Assembly: GCF_964340395.1 (NCBI RefSeq)
Contig: NC_135562.1
Span: forward strand, 20,592,626-20,656,625
Origin: Glandiceps talaboti
Lineage: Eukaryota > Hemichordata > Enteropneusta > Spengelidae
Direction of reading: 5' to 3'
DNA length: 64,000 bases
Shown: piece after piece, positions 33,179 through 44,204 of the stretch
How positions within the stretch are numbered: position 1 is the first letter of the stretch
How the letters are laid out: each line of letters opens with the position of its first letter
The notes under the pieces: model-generated
The model's input: only the letters and a program-made list of their open reading frames with translations
Told to the model about the DNA's origin: nothing
The model's database searches: none
Program-made: the position numbers and the translations under genes

Positions 33179-34040
33179 AATTTTATTATTCACATCAATG
33201 GAACGTACAGTACGTTGCACAGCGTGGTCAGTCAATTTGTATATTTCTTTTGTTTTCACTTGAGTTACACTGTTCTTAACACTCTTGTATGAAAAGCAGT
33301 GATTAATTGAGTCTTAAGAAATGTAAAGTTACACAGATTTCTGGTACAGTGTTCATTTAAGGTTATCAAATATGTGACAGGGTGAAGTCTTTTGAAAGTA
33401 CAAGCAATTTTCAATGAGAGTACTTTACTTTGTGCTATTCTGAACAATAAAAAGCAATGGAAAAACGAAAAAAAAAACCTGTTCCCTTTTCGTTTAACAC
33501 AATTAACCAATGAAAACGAAAAACCAATCCGTGTTCATTTTTCATTTTTCGCTTTGATGGTGAGAAAAGGAATCAAGAAAAACTATGCATTCTCTATCAT
33601 CATATACTCAATTGACAGTAAATAAATGCACTGTCTGTGTTCATTTTTCGTTTTATAGCCACAACTACCGGGAAAAAAAAGGCGCCATCTGTGTTTATTT
33701 TCTATTTCTCGTTCTGACGATCATATAACGATAAATCAAAACTTGTACTGTTTTCCTAGGCCCTATCTCCTTTTTATGACATGGTGGAATCAACAGATCA
33801 TACACGTAATAAATAAATGTCTATCATGTACTCGCTGCATGATAAGCAAAGCCCGCCAAATTTGTATATTGGTATGAATGACACAAGCCGCATGAACATC
33901 ATGAACATGGACATCGATACCTACGTATTATTCAAAGGGAGAAAAAGAATTTCGCTGCGAGAAGATGACATGAATGTCAATAAAATCGCCAGACTACTCC
34001 CACAGAAAGAGCATACATATTACAAGTACCACAATTTTTA
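33179..34040. other. No gene recognised; K/F-codon-rich patches
   Basis: 33440-33720 has GTGTTCATTTTTC(G) three times in loosely repeated context with AAAACGAAAAA on the same strand, an imperfect dispersed repeat. A 74-codon ORF (33817-34041, MSIMYSLHDKQSPPNLYIGM onward) ends just before a C-run. It has no recognisable domain. Confidence 0.4.
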
Positions 34041-34041
34041 A

Positions 34042-34058
34042 CCCCCCCCCCCCCCCCC
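34042..34058. repeat. C homopolymer, 17 bp
   Basis: Run of C directly after the stop of the 33817 ORF. A G-run follows at about 34209-34222. Such runs are common in this window (5680, 18580, 35503, 53679, 54160, 58298) and are places where length may be misread. Confidence 0.85.
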
Positions 34059-34328
34059 TTTTCGACTCATGTAGACTTTTGAGTCTTCATTTTTAAAGCA
34101 TTGTGTAGAGGTTTCACCCACCTCTTTGAATGCACATACAACTTTTGACCCCATATTTTGAACAAGGTTTTCTCCAGGGGTTGTCTGAGGTCATCTTTAT
34201 TGGGAGAGGGGGGGGGGGGGGAGAATGGGGCTCCAAACATGGACAAAGTTCATCCAGCTAGGTTGTATGGTGTATGGTAGTTGGGTTAGAGATAACCGTG
34301 TGGTTGTTACGTACAAGTTGGAACCCTT

Positions 34329-34407
34329 AAAATTTTGGGTTGGTTTGAGAAGGGAAACTATTTATACCAATAGTTTCCCTACTCACTGAAACCAACCCAA
34401 AATTTTT
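34329..34407. repeat. Inverted repeat able to form a hairpin
   Basis: Outer arms AAAATTTTGGGTTGGTTT (34329-34346) and AAACCAACCCAAAATTTT (34389-34406) are perfect complements. Inner arms AGGGAAACTAT (34351-34361) and ATAGTTTCCCT (34370-34380) also pair, leaving an 8-base loop. It may be a small foldback transposon or a cruciform; no target-site duplication was recognised. Confidence 0.85.
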
Positions 34408-34716
34408 CTCTGAAAACAACATTCTTGTCGGCTCCATTACCCATTCTACATGTATGTTGATAATTGACCTCTGGCCGATTTTCCCCTCATTAAGAAATTT
34501 TACAATTCAAACACTATGCCCCATTTGTGATTGGTTTAAAGAATATTTGCATGATGACCCCCATTGGTGGAAAACTTGAAAAGTGTCTTTTATTCCCTTT
34601 GTTTAAGACAGATTTGTAAGGCGTTATCTTTACAAAGTAAAATTGTGACATACAGTTAAAAGTTTATTTCAGCAGAAAGAAGGCTACCGAGAATTAAGTC
34701 TTAACACGCTCTAAAC

Positions 34717-35455
34717 ATGGCCACTGTATATCAGTGCTCAGACTCGACCTTTATTCAAGATATCAAGAATTTCTTGCGTTCTAACTCTCATCGACCAGTA
34801 TTTGTGAGATGTTCTTTTCTGGAACACATCTTGAGTGACTGCACGATTCGAAAGGACCGAACACTGTTGTATGAACGGTTTCCAGTGCCCCTCTGGAAAC
34901 CGCACTATAGCAATAATGGTGGAACCCATTAGGACACCATCAACGGTGGAGGACTCCAACATTGAGGATACGATTGCTGCATTAATGAATGCTTACTTTA
35001 AGAATGCAGCAAAGTTTGAGTACACCCTCAATAGACTAAACGAATTTGAGGAAAGTGCTATCTCAGATGATGATATTAGTATTTCAGAGTAACTTTACCA
35101 CTTACCAAACAACGGCCATTTGCAGGGCCACCAAATGTTCCAAAAAGAGAACTACCGATTAACCATCCCATGTTCTGGTATGTGTATGTGTGCGTGTATG
35201 TAGGACATGTAAATGAGAGATCGAACATATCGTACTAGCACAGATTCTCTTAATTGTCTGTGGTACGGTGCTGTAAGAGGCTTTAACAGGAAGTCGTACA
35301 GCCCATACAAACGTATGTATGTAAGGTTTACAGATGATGCTGGTCGTGATGAAGGAGCTGTCGATACAGGTGGCCCAACTCGAGAATTCTTGCGATTGTT
35401 AATGTTACAAGTTAACGTTTGCAGGGAAGCCAACACTGAACTGTTTATCTTTTAG
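34717..35455 (+). pseudogene. HECT-type ubiquitin ligase fragment (N-lobe start), broken
   Basis: The clear part is ORF 35213-35455. It carries CLWYGAVRGFNRKSYSPYKR, then MYVRFTDDAGRDEGAVDTGG and PTREFLRLLM, matching the start of the HECT N-lobe (V-x-F-x-D-x-x-G-x-x-E-G-A-x-D-x-G-G-P-T-R-E-F). Homology continues in another frame as FAGKPTLNCLSF, so a frameshift lies near 35408. HECT domains catalyse ubiquitin transfer, but the catalytic Cys of the C-lobe is far downstream and absent. Upstream, ORF 34717-34932 (MATVYQCSDSTFIQDIKNFL) and a shifted frame to 35092 (ending EEFEESA-like acidic tail, SDDDISISE) could be the preceding region, and a small exon 35125-35175 (acceptor CATTTGCAG, donor GTATGT) lies between. 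In invertebrates, G2E3-like HECT genes are highly multi-copy; this is probably one decayed member. Confidence 0.7.
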
Positions 35456-36593
35456 GTGAAGCACAAGTCGTGGTTATGGTCTTCCGAAACATTTTCCTAA
35501 GAAAGACCCCCCCCCCCCCCCCATTCACCCTGACTATATAGGGACTTGCTTCATCAAATAAAGTACACATTCCAAATCGCACTTTTGCACTATCCCTCAC
35601 TACTTTTAAAGTCACTACAATGTCAAAAGTTACAAATTTTAACTAGAGACAATTTGTTAATGTTGTCTATGTCTTAACTTGGTACTTCTTATTTTAAGTA
35701 AGACGACAAACAACATTGTTTTATAACGGCGGTTTAACTTTGTGCATTCATTGGGTGTTCTAACCATCAATTCATAACAGCCCTAGGAATCCTCACATAA
35801 ATAATGAATTTGTATATATTGCTAATCGAAAAGTCACGTTTTTCCCTAAAAACTAAGGTTTCCTCTATCCTTGCAGTCTGTGGTACTGTCTTTAATCAAA
35901 ACATTGACACTGTCTGTGATTAAGTGTTCGTGAATAACGACCCTTAACAAATAATCCACAACATTCAACAACCCTTATCTCGTCACATACTAAAATTATT
36001 CTTTTGTCAAAAATAATGACAAATGACATAACTGCAGTACTTGGCTCAAACATATGGGCCATGACCAGGCTGGATGTATTCCCTAGAATGCCCTAACACA
36101 ATACAGCAATGAACTTGTACAGACAAGGTGGGTTTAAACTGAGCCGCAAGATACTTTGATGTTTAGTTTCCGTCAGACGAAAACAATAACAATGTGTCAA
36201 CAAAGACAAGAGATTCATTGGGTTAAACCATAGACAGTGGAGGGGACTCGATCCACTGTCTATGGTTGAATACATCTTTCTGTCACATTGCCTACATCCT
36301 CAGACTAAAATAAAAGTCTCAGCTATACATCCGTATACTAGTATACAACACAGTCCCTCAATAACCGGTCTGAAAATACAACAAATCCTTTTGTCTATAT
36401 CCTCGATTGAGTAAATAAACTATTCACACCTTTTTCAAAAGCTCGAGATGTCAAAAAAAATGTCATGCATGTAATTTGCATTCTATTACCATCAACAATT
36501 TCAGAAAACGTCATGAATACAATGTGTTTATGAAACCAAACAACCACTTCACAAATATCACTGAATAATTGTGAAACAAACATAATTAAACAA
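35456..36593. other. No gene recognised; inverted repeat
   Basis: A C-run lies at about 35503-35521. ATAGACAGTGGAGGGGACTC and its complement ATCCACTGTCTATGGTTGAA pair imperfectly around 36230-36265 (AACCATAGACAGTGG with CCACTGTCTATGGTT), a 15-bp-arm hairpin. No coding sequence is supported. Confidence 0.55.
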
Positions 36594-37977
36594 GTCATTG
36601 AGAATGACATATTAGCCCCGCTATGATTGGGTTTTAAGGAATTGTCACTACTCTGATCACACAACACTTGTGAACCTAAATCAAACAGACTTAGATATGT
36701 TGTGTCTGCTTGTTGGACATGGAACATGCCTACAACAATAAAGGATGGGTCGGGTATGGGGATCATATCACGATGAAAATGGATATACACATGTATGTCA
36801 TAGAACACTGTCCTATACTACCAACTTTGAATGTGATCTGTTCAAGCATGTCTGAGTTAATTATGCTTTGGACAATGAAAAATCGCAAACAAAATGGCTG
36901 CCAGGCAGTCATATTGGATCGTATCACAACAGCAATGAATATGCACATGTATGTTATAGAACACTGTCCTAATACCAACTTTGAATGAGATCTGTTCAAG
37001 CATGTCTGAGTTATGGCTTTGGTCATGGAAAATTCGCAAACAAAATGGCTGCCAGGTAGCCATATTGGATCGTATCACAATGAAAATGGATAAGCACATG
37101 TATGTCATAGAACACTTTCCTAATACCAACTTTGAATGAGATCTGTTCAAGCATGTCTGAGTTATGGCTTTGGACATGAAAATTCACAAACAAAATGGCT
37201 GCCAGGCGGATATATTGGATCGTATCATGATGAAAATGGATATGCACATGTATGTCATAGAACACTGTCCTAATACCAGCTTTGAATGAGATCTGTTCAA
37301 GCATGTCTGAGTTATGGCTTTGGACATGGAAAATTCACAAACAAAATGGCTGCTGGGCGGCCATATTGGATCGTATCATGACAACAAATGGATATGCACA
37401 TGTATGTCATAGAACACTGTCTTAATACCAACTTTGAATGAGATCTGTTCAAGCATGTCTGAGTTATGGCTTTGGACATGAAAATTCACAAACAAAATGG
37501 CTGCCAGGCGGATATATTGGATCGTATCACGGTGAAAATGGATATGCACATGTATGTCATAGAACACTGTCCTAATACCAGCTTTGAATGAGATCTGTTC
37601 AAGCATGTCTGAGTTATGGCTTTGGACATGGAAAATTCACAAACAAAATGGCTGCTGGGCAGCCATATTGGATCGTATCATGACAACAAATGGATATGCA
37701 CATGTATGTCATAGAACACTGTCTTAATACCAACTTTAAATGAGATCTGTTCAAGCATGTCTGAGTTATGGCTTTGGACATGAAAATTCACAAACAAAAT
37801 GGCTGCTAGGTGGCCATATTGGATCGTATCATAAAACAAATTGACGTGCATATGTATGCAATTGTATGTTGCCCCTGTATCAAGTTTGAAAAAAATCGGT
37901 CCAGGCATCTCCAAGAAACGGCTGCGGACGCAGGGACGGATGGACGCACGGACAGACGGAACCCAATCCATAAGTCC
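36594..37977 (+). mobile_element. TAGTCCCC MITE-like element with internal tandem expansion
   Basis: Begins CAAGTCATTGAGAATGACAT, then CCCCGCTATGATTGGGTTTT, and ends in the 3' section CAGGCATCTCCAAGAAACGG, ACGGACAGACGGAACCCAAT, CCATAAGTCC (final terminus lost). Inside, seven units share TTCAAGCATGTCTGAGTTA, at 36841, 36995, 37146, 37296, 37448, 37598 and 37750 (period 150-154 bp). Units alternate in two types in the right half (TGCCAGGCGGATATATTGGA versus TGCTGGGCGGCCATATTGGA), forming 302-bp dimers. The related copy at 52680-53285 has fewer units. Long reverse ORFs across it arise from the repeat period and have no domain. Confidence 0.8.
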
Positions 37978-38183
37978 TAACAACAGCAAGAGTTAGCTAT
38001 TACATGATCACTATCATCACCCAGTTTGCACAATCCACTATGTGGTGTGCCTCCTATACAGTAGTCTAGCTTGTCTGTCAGCACAGGCATTCCAATAAAT
38101 CTGTATGTTTTCTAAAACAAATATACATTAAATAAGATGAATATGGAACTGTTATGTATGTATCCATCTCATTATGACTTAGA
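37978..38183. other. Flank of the MITE, no gene
   Basis: Short AT-rich stretch without recognised features. Confidence 0.4.
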
Positions 38184-38342
38184 GCACTAGATCGACTTGA
38201 AAACAAAAGGTCAAATAATGATTCGAAGCTGGATGAAAGACCATCAGGAGTGAATGCATCAGCAAGTAGGAGTAAATTAAAATACCTTGGAGGCAGATGC
38301 ATCGATAAAGCAAAGTATTCTGTGACAAAGCAACTTCAGTGA
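38184..38342 (+). pseudogene. Coding remnant, family not identified
   Basis: Open frame of 52 codons following a possible acceptor TGACTTAG (38175-38182). It reads ALDRLENKRSNNDSKLDERP, then SGVNASASRSKLKYLGGRCI and DKAKYSVTKQLQ, and stops at TGA. A donor-like GTATGT lies just past the stop at 38344. The K-L-K-Y-L-G-G-x-C-I phrase recalls a conserved segment of multi-copy transposon-linked proteins of invertebrates (from memory, unnamed). A second patch with coding character at about 38490-38640 is interrupted by stops. Confidence 0.35.
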
Positions 38343-39290
38343 GGTATGTTCCACAATCAGGTGAAATAATGAGGTCTGTAAAAGTACTCTAAGTATGTTG
38401 GATGTATTGGAGGCATCTGAAAATGAGACAGTGTGACAATTGCATAAGAAGGCATCTCATACATATATCAGATCCTAAATTTGATTTTTTTTTCCTGTCA
38501 AGTTGAACAACATCGAAGCGGGCTAGAAATTATCGAAGCTTTTCAGATATTTAGGGGCAATATCATTGAAAAAGTTGAAAAATGCTTTAAAATGCCGCAG
38601 ATTTGCAGAATACATGGAAGCATTTATTTGACAAGGAAGAGAATAGAGAAATAGTACAACGACGTTATCTGTCGATATTTCAGGATTGCAAATAACCAGT
38701 ACAGAAAATCACTTCTGGAACAACTTGGTAATTCTCATGGTGCACAGAATAGAAATTCAAAAAAGAAAACGAGTTAACACTGTAGCAGAAAACACAACAG
38801 GCAACATCACCAAACACAAAAAATTGGAAATGGGTGGATAGGGGAGGAGACAGAAAAGGATGGGCAAAGGAAAAGCAAAGAAGGAAAAATGGACAAATAG
38901 TTCTGTGCGAGTGCTGCATGTTTGGTGATGTGCGAGTCTTAAAGCTTGGATACAATGCAATGAATGCAATGGGTGGTTGCATATGGAATATATATAGGTT
39001 TATCGTTGTCAGAGTATGCAGAAAATAAACTAAATAGTGTCCTCACCTACAAATGTACGAGTTGTTGTGAGCCTTCATAAGTTACGTTTTGAAATCATGA
39101 CCCCATGGAAAGGGCACATGTTGCAAGCGAAGATAATTGGCATTTCAAATAAGTGATCACACATTAGCCTAAACCATTTTGTATTGTATCCTACATGTTG
39201 ATATTTTCACCAATATTATGTGACCTGATCGTGATTTCAACAAAATTTATTTTTATTGTACCAAAGTGTTTTATTTCATGAGAATTTTTA
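38343..39290. other. No gene recognised
   Basis: Contains weak ORFs on both strands at 38680-39028 that overlap each other. No domain or repeat was recognised. Confidence 0.45.
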
Positions 39291-40098
39291 CAGCTGCATC
39301 ATTTTTCACATTTCTCTGGTACCACTAAATCAGTCAACATTTCTCTGTAGCAAAATAAATTTGTTTTACAGCATACAATTACTCAATGTAATACATAGGT
39401 TACATGTACATTGTATGGTTTAATTTTTGGCCGAGATAAAAAAAGGTAAAAAAAAGTGCTTGTTATTGTTTGTGATATTTTTTTGATTTATTTGAAAAAA
39501 AACATTCTTCACAGTAATTTTCTTTTCCACAAATATTGTCTTGTTTTTAGCTGACAAAGAGAAGGTCCTAAAGCCACGGAGCACAGACCATGGCAAAAAA
39601 AGGTAGGCATTAATATTTCAGCTTTAAAGCATAGTGTCTTTTTCTGCACTTAGAGATCTAGTTTTTCATTGTGATAAAGCCTATGGTGCAGTCAAGGTGA
39701 TGAAATTATTCCCATGAGAATATATTATAAGCCACTCAGTGTCTAGTAAAACCCCCAATAAGGCAACAAATACAAAACAGGCATTTGACAGTCACCTTTA
39801 TTCAATAATGGTTACTGTATTAAAAAGCAAATTTCCAGCAATGACTTGTAAATCAATAACCAAGAAAGTCCAATCTGTTCAGAAATATGTGAAGAAACAT
39901 TAAAGGCACAAGCTCTGCATTGTTAGATCTTTTTTAAGGTTGTTGCACAGGCTATTTTTCAACCCCATGCTTTACTTAGTAAAAATGTCATAACTTTTTT
40001 AAAAATAAAGATATTGACTCCATATTTTCAGTTCGTTTTTTATATATTCAACATATCAGCAAAAACATTAAAATTTTGTTTGTTTATGTTATGATGAA
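39291..40098 (+). repeat. Duplicated block X, copy 1 (copy 2 at 42342-43130)
   Basis: Both copies start CAGCTGCATCATTTTTCACA and run in parallel to TTATGTTATGATGAAATT. They carry the same mini exon (39551-39602 and 42594-42644). After the shared end, copy 1 continues CGATACGTGTG, whereas copy 2 switches to a LINE fragment (GTAGTGACATTGC). Small indels distinguish the copies. Confidence 0.85.
39551..39602 (+). CDS. Candidate mini exon in block X, copy 1
   Basis: Lies between acceptor TTGTTTTTAG and donor GTAGGC. Reads, in one frame, DKEKVLKPRSTDHGKK. The second copy (42594-42644) is one base shorter in the A-run next to the donor and has four other differences, so the two cannot keep the same downstream phase. 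Its parent gene is unknown. Confidence 0.3.
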
Positions 40099-40478
40099 AT
40101 TCGATACGTGTGTATATTAATGTCATATTTTTCATATTTTTCAATTTTACAAGGCAATTGTTGTTTTTGGGTTTTTTTCACCACTCACGTTCATCAAAAA
40201 TAAAAATATGAAATTGGTATTGTTCAACTTTGCTAGAGGGTCAAAATACAATGTAGATCAAGCTGAAATTTGTTGAAAGTGAAGAGAATAGAAAAAAGAA
40301 AAAAACCATGTTCATGACTTAAAACTCACAAACTGTCAGGACCATTGTTTTGATAATTGGTGGGGGATATGTTCCCTTTGGAGTCTGGTTGGGAAGTTGT
40401 GCAAATCAAAATGATTGTCAGAGGTGTGCATTTTTAGGTAAAAAAATACATTTTTGTTAGAGAATCAAAGCTTGAACT
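40099..40478. other. No gene recognised
   Basis: AT-rich. Contains TTGATAATTGGTGGGGGATA-type text that is echoed at 41090-41110, so part of the dispersed repeat family extends here. Confidence 0.4.
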
Positions 40479-40790
40479 CTAAGTCAAAGAGTAAGTTATA
40501 GTTTCATCGATGGAAACATTAAATCTTTTATGGTGTAAATCTACATGTAGGTCTGAGTGGTACCACAGGGTTTCAAATTTCACACCATTCCTGGATATCC
40601 GTTTGACAATGAAATTCCTGAAAATTGTTGAAAACTCATGGAAATTAAAGTTTGGTGCCATTTCAGCGTGTTTTATATTCTTAGTATTTGTTATAACAAA
40701 TACTTCATGATAATCACTGAGTCTATTATTTGTCGCTTTCCTTGCAGATGCCATACTTTTTTCTTCAGGATTCAAGGCTACATCAAACAA
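40479..40790 (-). CDS. Reverse-strand ORF, copy 1 of 3
   Basis: On the reverse strand a pyrimidine-rich acceptor (AAAACCTTCTTCAG) precedes an open stretch reading NLFDVALNPEEKSMASARKA, then TNNRLSDYHEVFVITNTKNI and KHAEMAPNFNFHEFSTIFRN, to GVKFET. Copies at 44574-44921 and 47324-47671 extend further with a shared end (RYSVLSQNYGIYQVANELWQ). The copies differ by only a few bases (for example Ser to Gly in LSDY/LGDY), so they are recent duplicates and their similarity does not prove selection. No domain recognised. It could be an exon of an unknown gene or a chance ORF in a duplicated block. Confidence 0.3.
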   Translation of the reverse strand: MFDVALNPEEKSMASARKATNNRLSDYHEVFVITNTKNIKHAEMAPNFNFHEFSTIFRNFIVKRISRNGVKFETLWYHSDLHVDLHHKRFNVSIDETITYSLT

Positions 40791-41580
40791 ATTTTGACAT
40801 CCCTGAAGAAGGTTTTGGGGGAGCTATTTTGGTAGTGGGTCAAAATAGAACAAGAAGGTAGACTTATTCTCAGTCAATAACATTTACTATGCAAATAAGG
40901 GGTTAAAATCAGTTTGAGGTTTAAATGACAACTTAGGAGTTTAAACCTAGTACAAAAAGTCACAAACTGAAGTTTGATTTTTAGCACAACCGAACAAATA
41001 AGGGGTTCAGTAGTGCTGTAATCATGATGTGGTGTCTGTCCATCAGTCTTAACTTGTTTGTGAGTGTGTGCAACCGCCATGCCAATTGTTTTGATATTTG
41101 GTGGGGATGTTCCCTTCGGTGTGCCTAATTGGGAAATTGTTGAAATCAAAATTGATTGGACCAGCGGTGTGCGTTTTGGGTAAATCTAGGTCTGAATGGT
41201 ACCACAGGGTTTATTCACCTTCTTGGCATTGGCACCAAGATGTATTGTTTGAGATTGTTTGAACACACTGTCATTAGCACAGCTGAACTATGTTCATCCA
41301 TTCATGTTATAGATCTGATAGTGTCTTGTCCATCTGTCTGCCTATCTGTGAGTGACTTAAAGTCAAAAACCACTAGCATGAGTATTTTGATATTTGGTGT
41401 TGCACATTGCAAAGGTAACAACAGTAATGGGTTGGCAATTGAATAAACATTCATTTGAAAAAAATATGCCAATATGGCAAGCAACATGACCATACCCATA
41501 GCAACAGTCAAATACCTGTGTGGTAAAAATTATGATTTAATTTCTTTTAAAAATGTGCACTACACTGTCTCAGTGCTCTT
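40785..41580 (+). repeat. Duplicated block E, copy 1 (dispersed repeats)
   Basis: Runs from GACATCCCTGAAGAAGGTTT through GTAGACTTATTC, AAATAAGGGGTTAAAA, GAGTTTAAACCTAGT and GGTTCAGTAGTGCTGTAATC to the repeat with AAAGTCAAAAACCACTAGCA. Partial or whole copies lie at 42165-42335, 44925-45512 and 47690-48041. The right part matches the dispersed repeat at 12880-13260. No coding sequence is supported. Confidence 0.75.
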
Positions 41581-42164
41581 TACAATACCCCAAAATGAAG
41601 AAAAATTGATAAAATAACAACAATTTACATGGTTAATTTATATTGGTGTGAAATTTAACATGAAATTGTTTGTTACTAGACACAATGAGAAAGTGTGATA
41701 GTAGGCACTTTCATTGGGATTAGCAGCCTATTCATTTTGTAATAGACTTACCAGCTGAGACAAGTTTGTGCAACAATAGAGTGAAAAAAATATTTAACAC
41801 CAGGTCATCCCATTCAGTGTTATCTTAATAAGGATTACAAGAGAGTATTCATTTGTTGTGGACCATCTTTTTCTATAGCCCTGCCAAACAGCCAGTTTTT
41901 ACACCTAGACTTCTAAACTGAGGTGGAACTGTAACCTTGATCACTTCTGTGTATCCATAGACCCTACATGGTGTCTATGATGTATCGCAACATTCAGTCA
42001 TTCCTTTTCCTCCCTGTCTCCAGTATTTAAATTATTCCTACACCTCCCCAGTCCTCAGTCTTCACATATATTTTTCCCGATGGCCAATGTGAATATATCA
42101 GAGATTCTTCAATCAGTGTCATTATTTATACGTATACTTGAAGGCTGTCTCTGATACTTGAAGC
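41581..42164. other. No gene recognised
   Basis: Anonymous sequence between block E copy 1 and a partial block E copy at 42165-42335. Confidence 0.4.
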
Positions 42165-42335
42165 AAATTTTGACCACTTTGAAGGTTTTTGGGAGCTGTG
42201 TTGGTAGAGGGTCAAAATAGGACAAGAAAAGAAGGTAGACTTATTCTGTCAATAACATTTACTATGCAAATAAGGGGTTAAAAACAGTTTGAGGTTTCAA
42301 TGACAACTTAGGAGTTTAAACCTAGTTTAAACCTA
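42165..42335 (+). repeat. Partial copy of block E
   Basis: TTTGACCACTTTGAAGGTTT, then GGTCAAAATAGGACAAGAAA and GTTTAAACCTAGTTTAAACC match 40785-40955 with substitutions and a small duplication of TTTAAACCTAG. It is more diverged from the other E copies than they are from each other, so it is the oldest copy. Confidence 0.7.
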
Positions 42336-42341
42336 GTTCAG

Positions 42342-43130
42342 CTGCATCATTTTTCACATTTCTCTGGTACCACTAAATCAGTCAACATTTCTCTGTAGCA
42401 AAATAAAGTTGTTTTACAGCATACAATTACTCAATGTAATACATAGGTCACATTGTATGGTAGTTTAATTTTTGGCCGAGATAAAAAAAGGTAAAAAAAA
42501 GTGCTTGTTATTGTTTGTGATATATTTTTGATTTGAAAAAAAAAACATTCTTCACAGTAATTTTCTTTTCCACAAATATTGTCTTGTTTTTAGCTGACAA
42601 AGAGAAGGTCCTAAAGCCACAGAGCACGGACGATGGCAAAAAAGGTAGGCATTAATATTTCAGCTTTAAAGCATAGTGTCTTTTTCTGCACTTGATCTAG
42701 TTTTTCATTGTGATAAAGCCTATGGTGCAGTCAAGATCACGAAATTATTCCCATGAGAATATATTATAAGCCACTCAGTGTCTGGTAAAACCCCAATAAG
42801 GCAACAAGTGCAAAACAGGCATTTGACTGTCGCCTTTATTCAATAATGGTTACTGTATTAAAAAGCAAATTTCCAGCAATGACTTGTAAGTCAATAACCG
42901 AGAAAGTCCAATCTGTTCAGAAGAAACATTAAAGGCACAATCTCTGCATTGTTAGATCTTTTTTAAGGTTGTTGCACAGGCTATTTTTCAACCCCATGCT
43001 TTACTTAGTAAAAATGTCATAACTTTGTTAAAAATAAAGATATTGACTCCATATTTTCAGTTCGTTTTTTATATATTCAACATATCAGCAAAAACATTAA
43101 AATTTTGTTTGTTTATGTTATGATGAAATT
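42342..43130 (+). repeat. Duplicated block X, copy 2, with mini exon 42594-42644
   Basis: See block X copy 1. The mini exon keeps acceptor TTGTTTTTAG and donor GTAGGC. The block is cut at GATGAAATT (about 43130), where the LINE fragment begins. Confidence 0.85.
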
Positions 43131-43470
43131 GTAGTGACATTGCAGAAGAATTTAATGATTATTTGACAAATGTAGGCCCAAACCTTGCTGCCAAAATCAA
43201 AACAGATATCAATTTTCATCAGTTTCTAAGGGGAAACTAGCTACATTCATTTTTTCTTTCGCCAGTCAGTAAATTCGACGTTATCAGTGAAATTGAACGA
43301 CTCGGCCCTAAGAAATCAGTTGGGCAAGACAAGATTCACCCAAAAGTTGTTAAACATGCTGCAAACATTATTGGTCTTCCACTCGATCGCACAGATCATA
43401 ACTGTTCATTAAGCCAACTTAAAGTATTTTCCCCAATCAACTGAAAATAGCAAAAGCATATATGGTAATA
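43131..43470 (+). mobile_element. LINE ORF2 fragment (between endonuclease and RT), copy 1
   Basis: Translation from 43135: DIAEEFNDYLTNVGPNLAAK, then HQFLRG and a stop, SFFLSPVSKFDVISEIERLG, PKKSVGQDKIHPKVVKHAAN and IIGLPL. This is the segment just upstream of the RT core in CR1/Jockey-like LINEs (F-N-x-Y-F-x-x-V-G, then the K-S-x-G-x-D-x-I-x-P-x-V-V-K motif). It stops near QKHIW (LKIAKAYMV in another frame) and no RT core follows. The longer copy 2 lies at 45513-46190. Confidence 0.8.
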
Positions 43471-43653
43471 TGTGGCATATATAAATACATGTATTTAAAT
43501 TATTCCATCCTGTCCACTCATAGTACTTGACTATGTGACTGTGACTGTGACTGTGACAGTGACAATTGGAGTATCAGATGTACAGAGACTGAAAGTGAAC
43601 AGGGTGTCTATTTGAGTTTGTATGTCTACTTATGGACTTTGGTTGTTCTGTAG
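43471..43653. repeat. (TGACTG)n tract and flank
   Basis: GACTGTGACTGTGACTGTGA near 43535-43562, repeated in the second copy at 46255-46282. It lies just upstream of the exon at 43654. Confidence 0.6.
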
Positions 43654-44165
43654 CTGTCTGTGAGCAGTACTCTAGATCTGTATATGACGCTGTTGTGGCG
43701 AGGCAAGGAATCAAATGTACCAACATTGTGGAGACAGCATACTACTCAACAACATCAGTTATACTTTCACCATGTTGTATACACTGTGGAGGGAAGGATG
43801 CCTTACTTGGTCCTAGTGATGCACACATGAATGGCTGAGAGACAACTATTCAGTTGTTGTACATCCATCCAAAAGTGATGGAAAGGAAGCTCTAGTCAGA
43901 CAGCCAAATAATCTCAAACACATTGATTTACACTGATAACAATGAGACGGTTTCCACTGATGGAGTTGATGAAGAGAGGGGGGATGAAGAGGATGAAAAG
44001 AAGAGTATGGAAGAGAGGAGTTCAATAGCTTCCGTAAGCTCACTAAGGAACAGACAGCTCAAACAAGAGGCAGAAGAAACAGAACCTAATCAAACACTGG
44101 CCAAAAAGTGTGTAAAACTTGACTACATGCTGATGTGCACAAAAGGAGAAGATTTGTCAAGCTAG
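43654..44165 (+). CDS. Unidentified Cys-containing exon plus acidic segment, copy 1
   Basis: Acceptor GGTTGTTCTGTAG (ending 43653) opens a frame VCEQYSRSVYDAVVARQGIK, then CTNIVETAYYSTTSVILSPC, CIHCGGKDALLGPSDAHMNG and TGA (43836-43838). A shifted frame then reads WLRDNYSVVVHPSKSDGKEA and LVRQPNNLKHIDLH. Next, another open frame (43923-44165) is strongly acidic: VDEERGDEEDEKKSMEERSS, then SSLRNRQLKQEAEETEPNQT. The CCIHC motif suggests metal binding. The same frame breaks occur in the second copy (46374-46855), so the breaks predate the duplication or mark unrecognised splice sites. Coding-like composition is clear in each part; the family is not recognised. Confidence 0.45.
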
Positions 44166-44204
44166 ATTTCCTTCTAAACCAATCTGAAATCTTACAATAT
44201 TTGA

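Noticed and set aside
36763-37989. Long reverse-strand ORFs repeating EQISFK / YDIHVHIHFH peptides
   Set aside because: They follow the 150-bp tandem period of the MITE-like element; no domain, and the frame survives only because several units differ by multiples of three.
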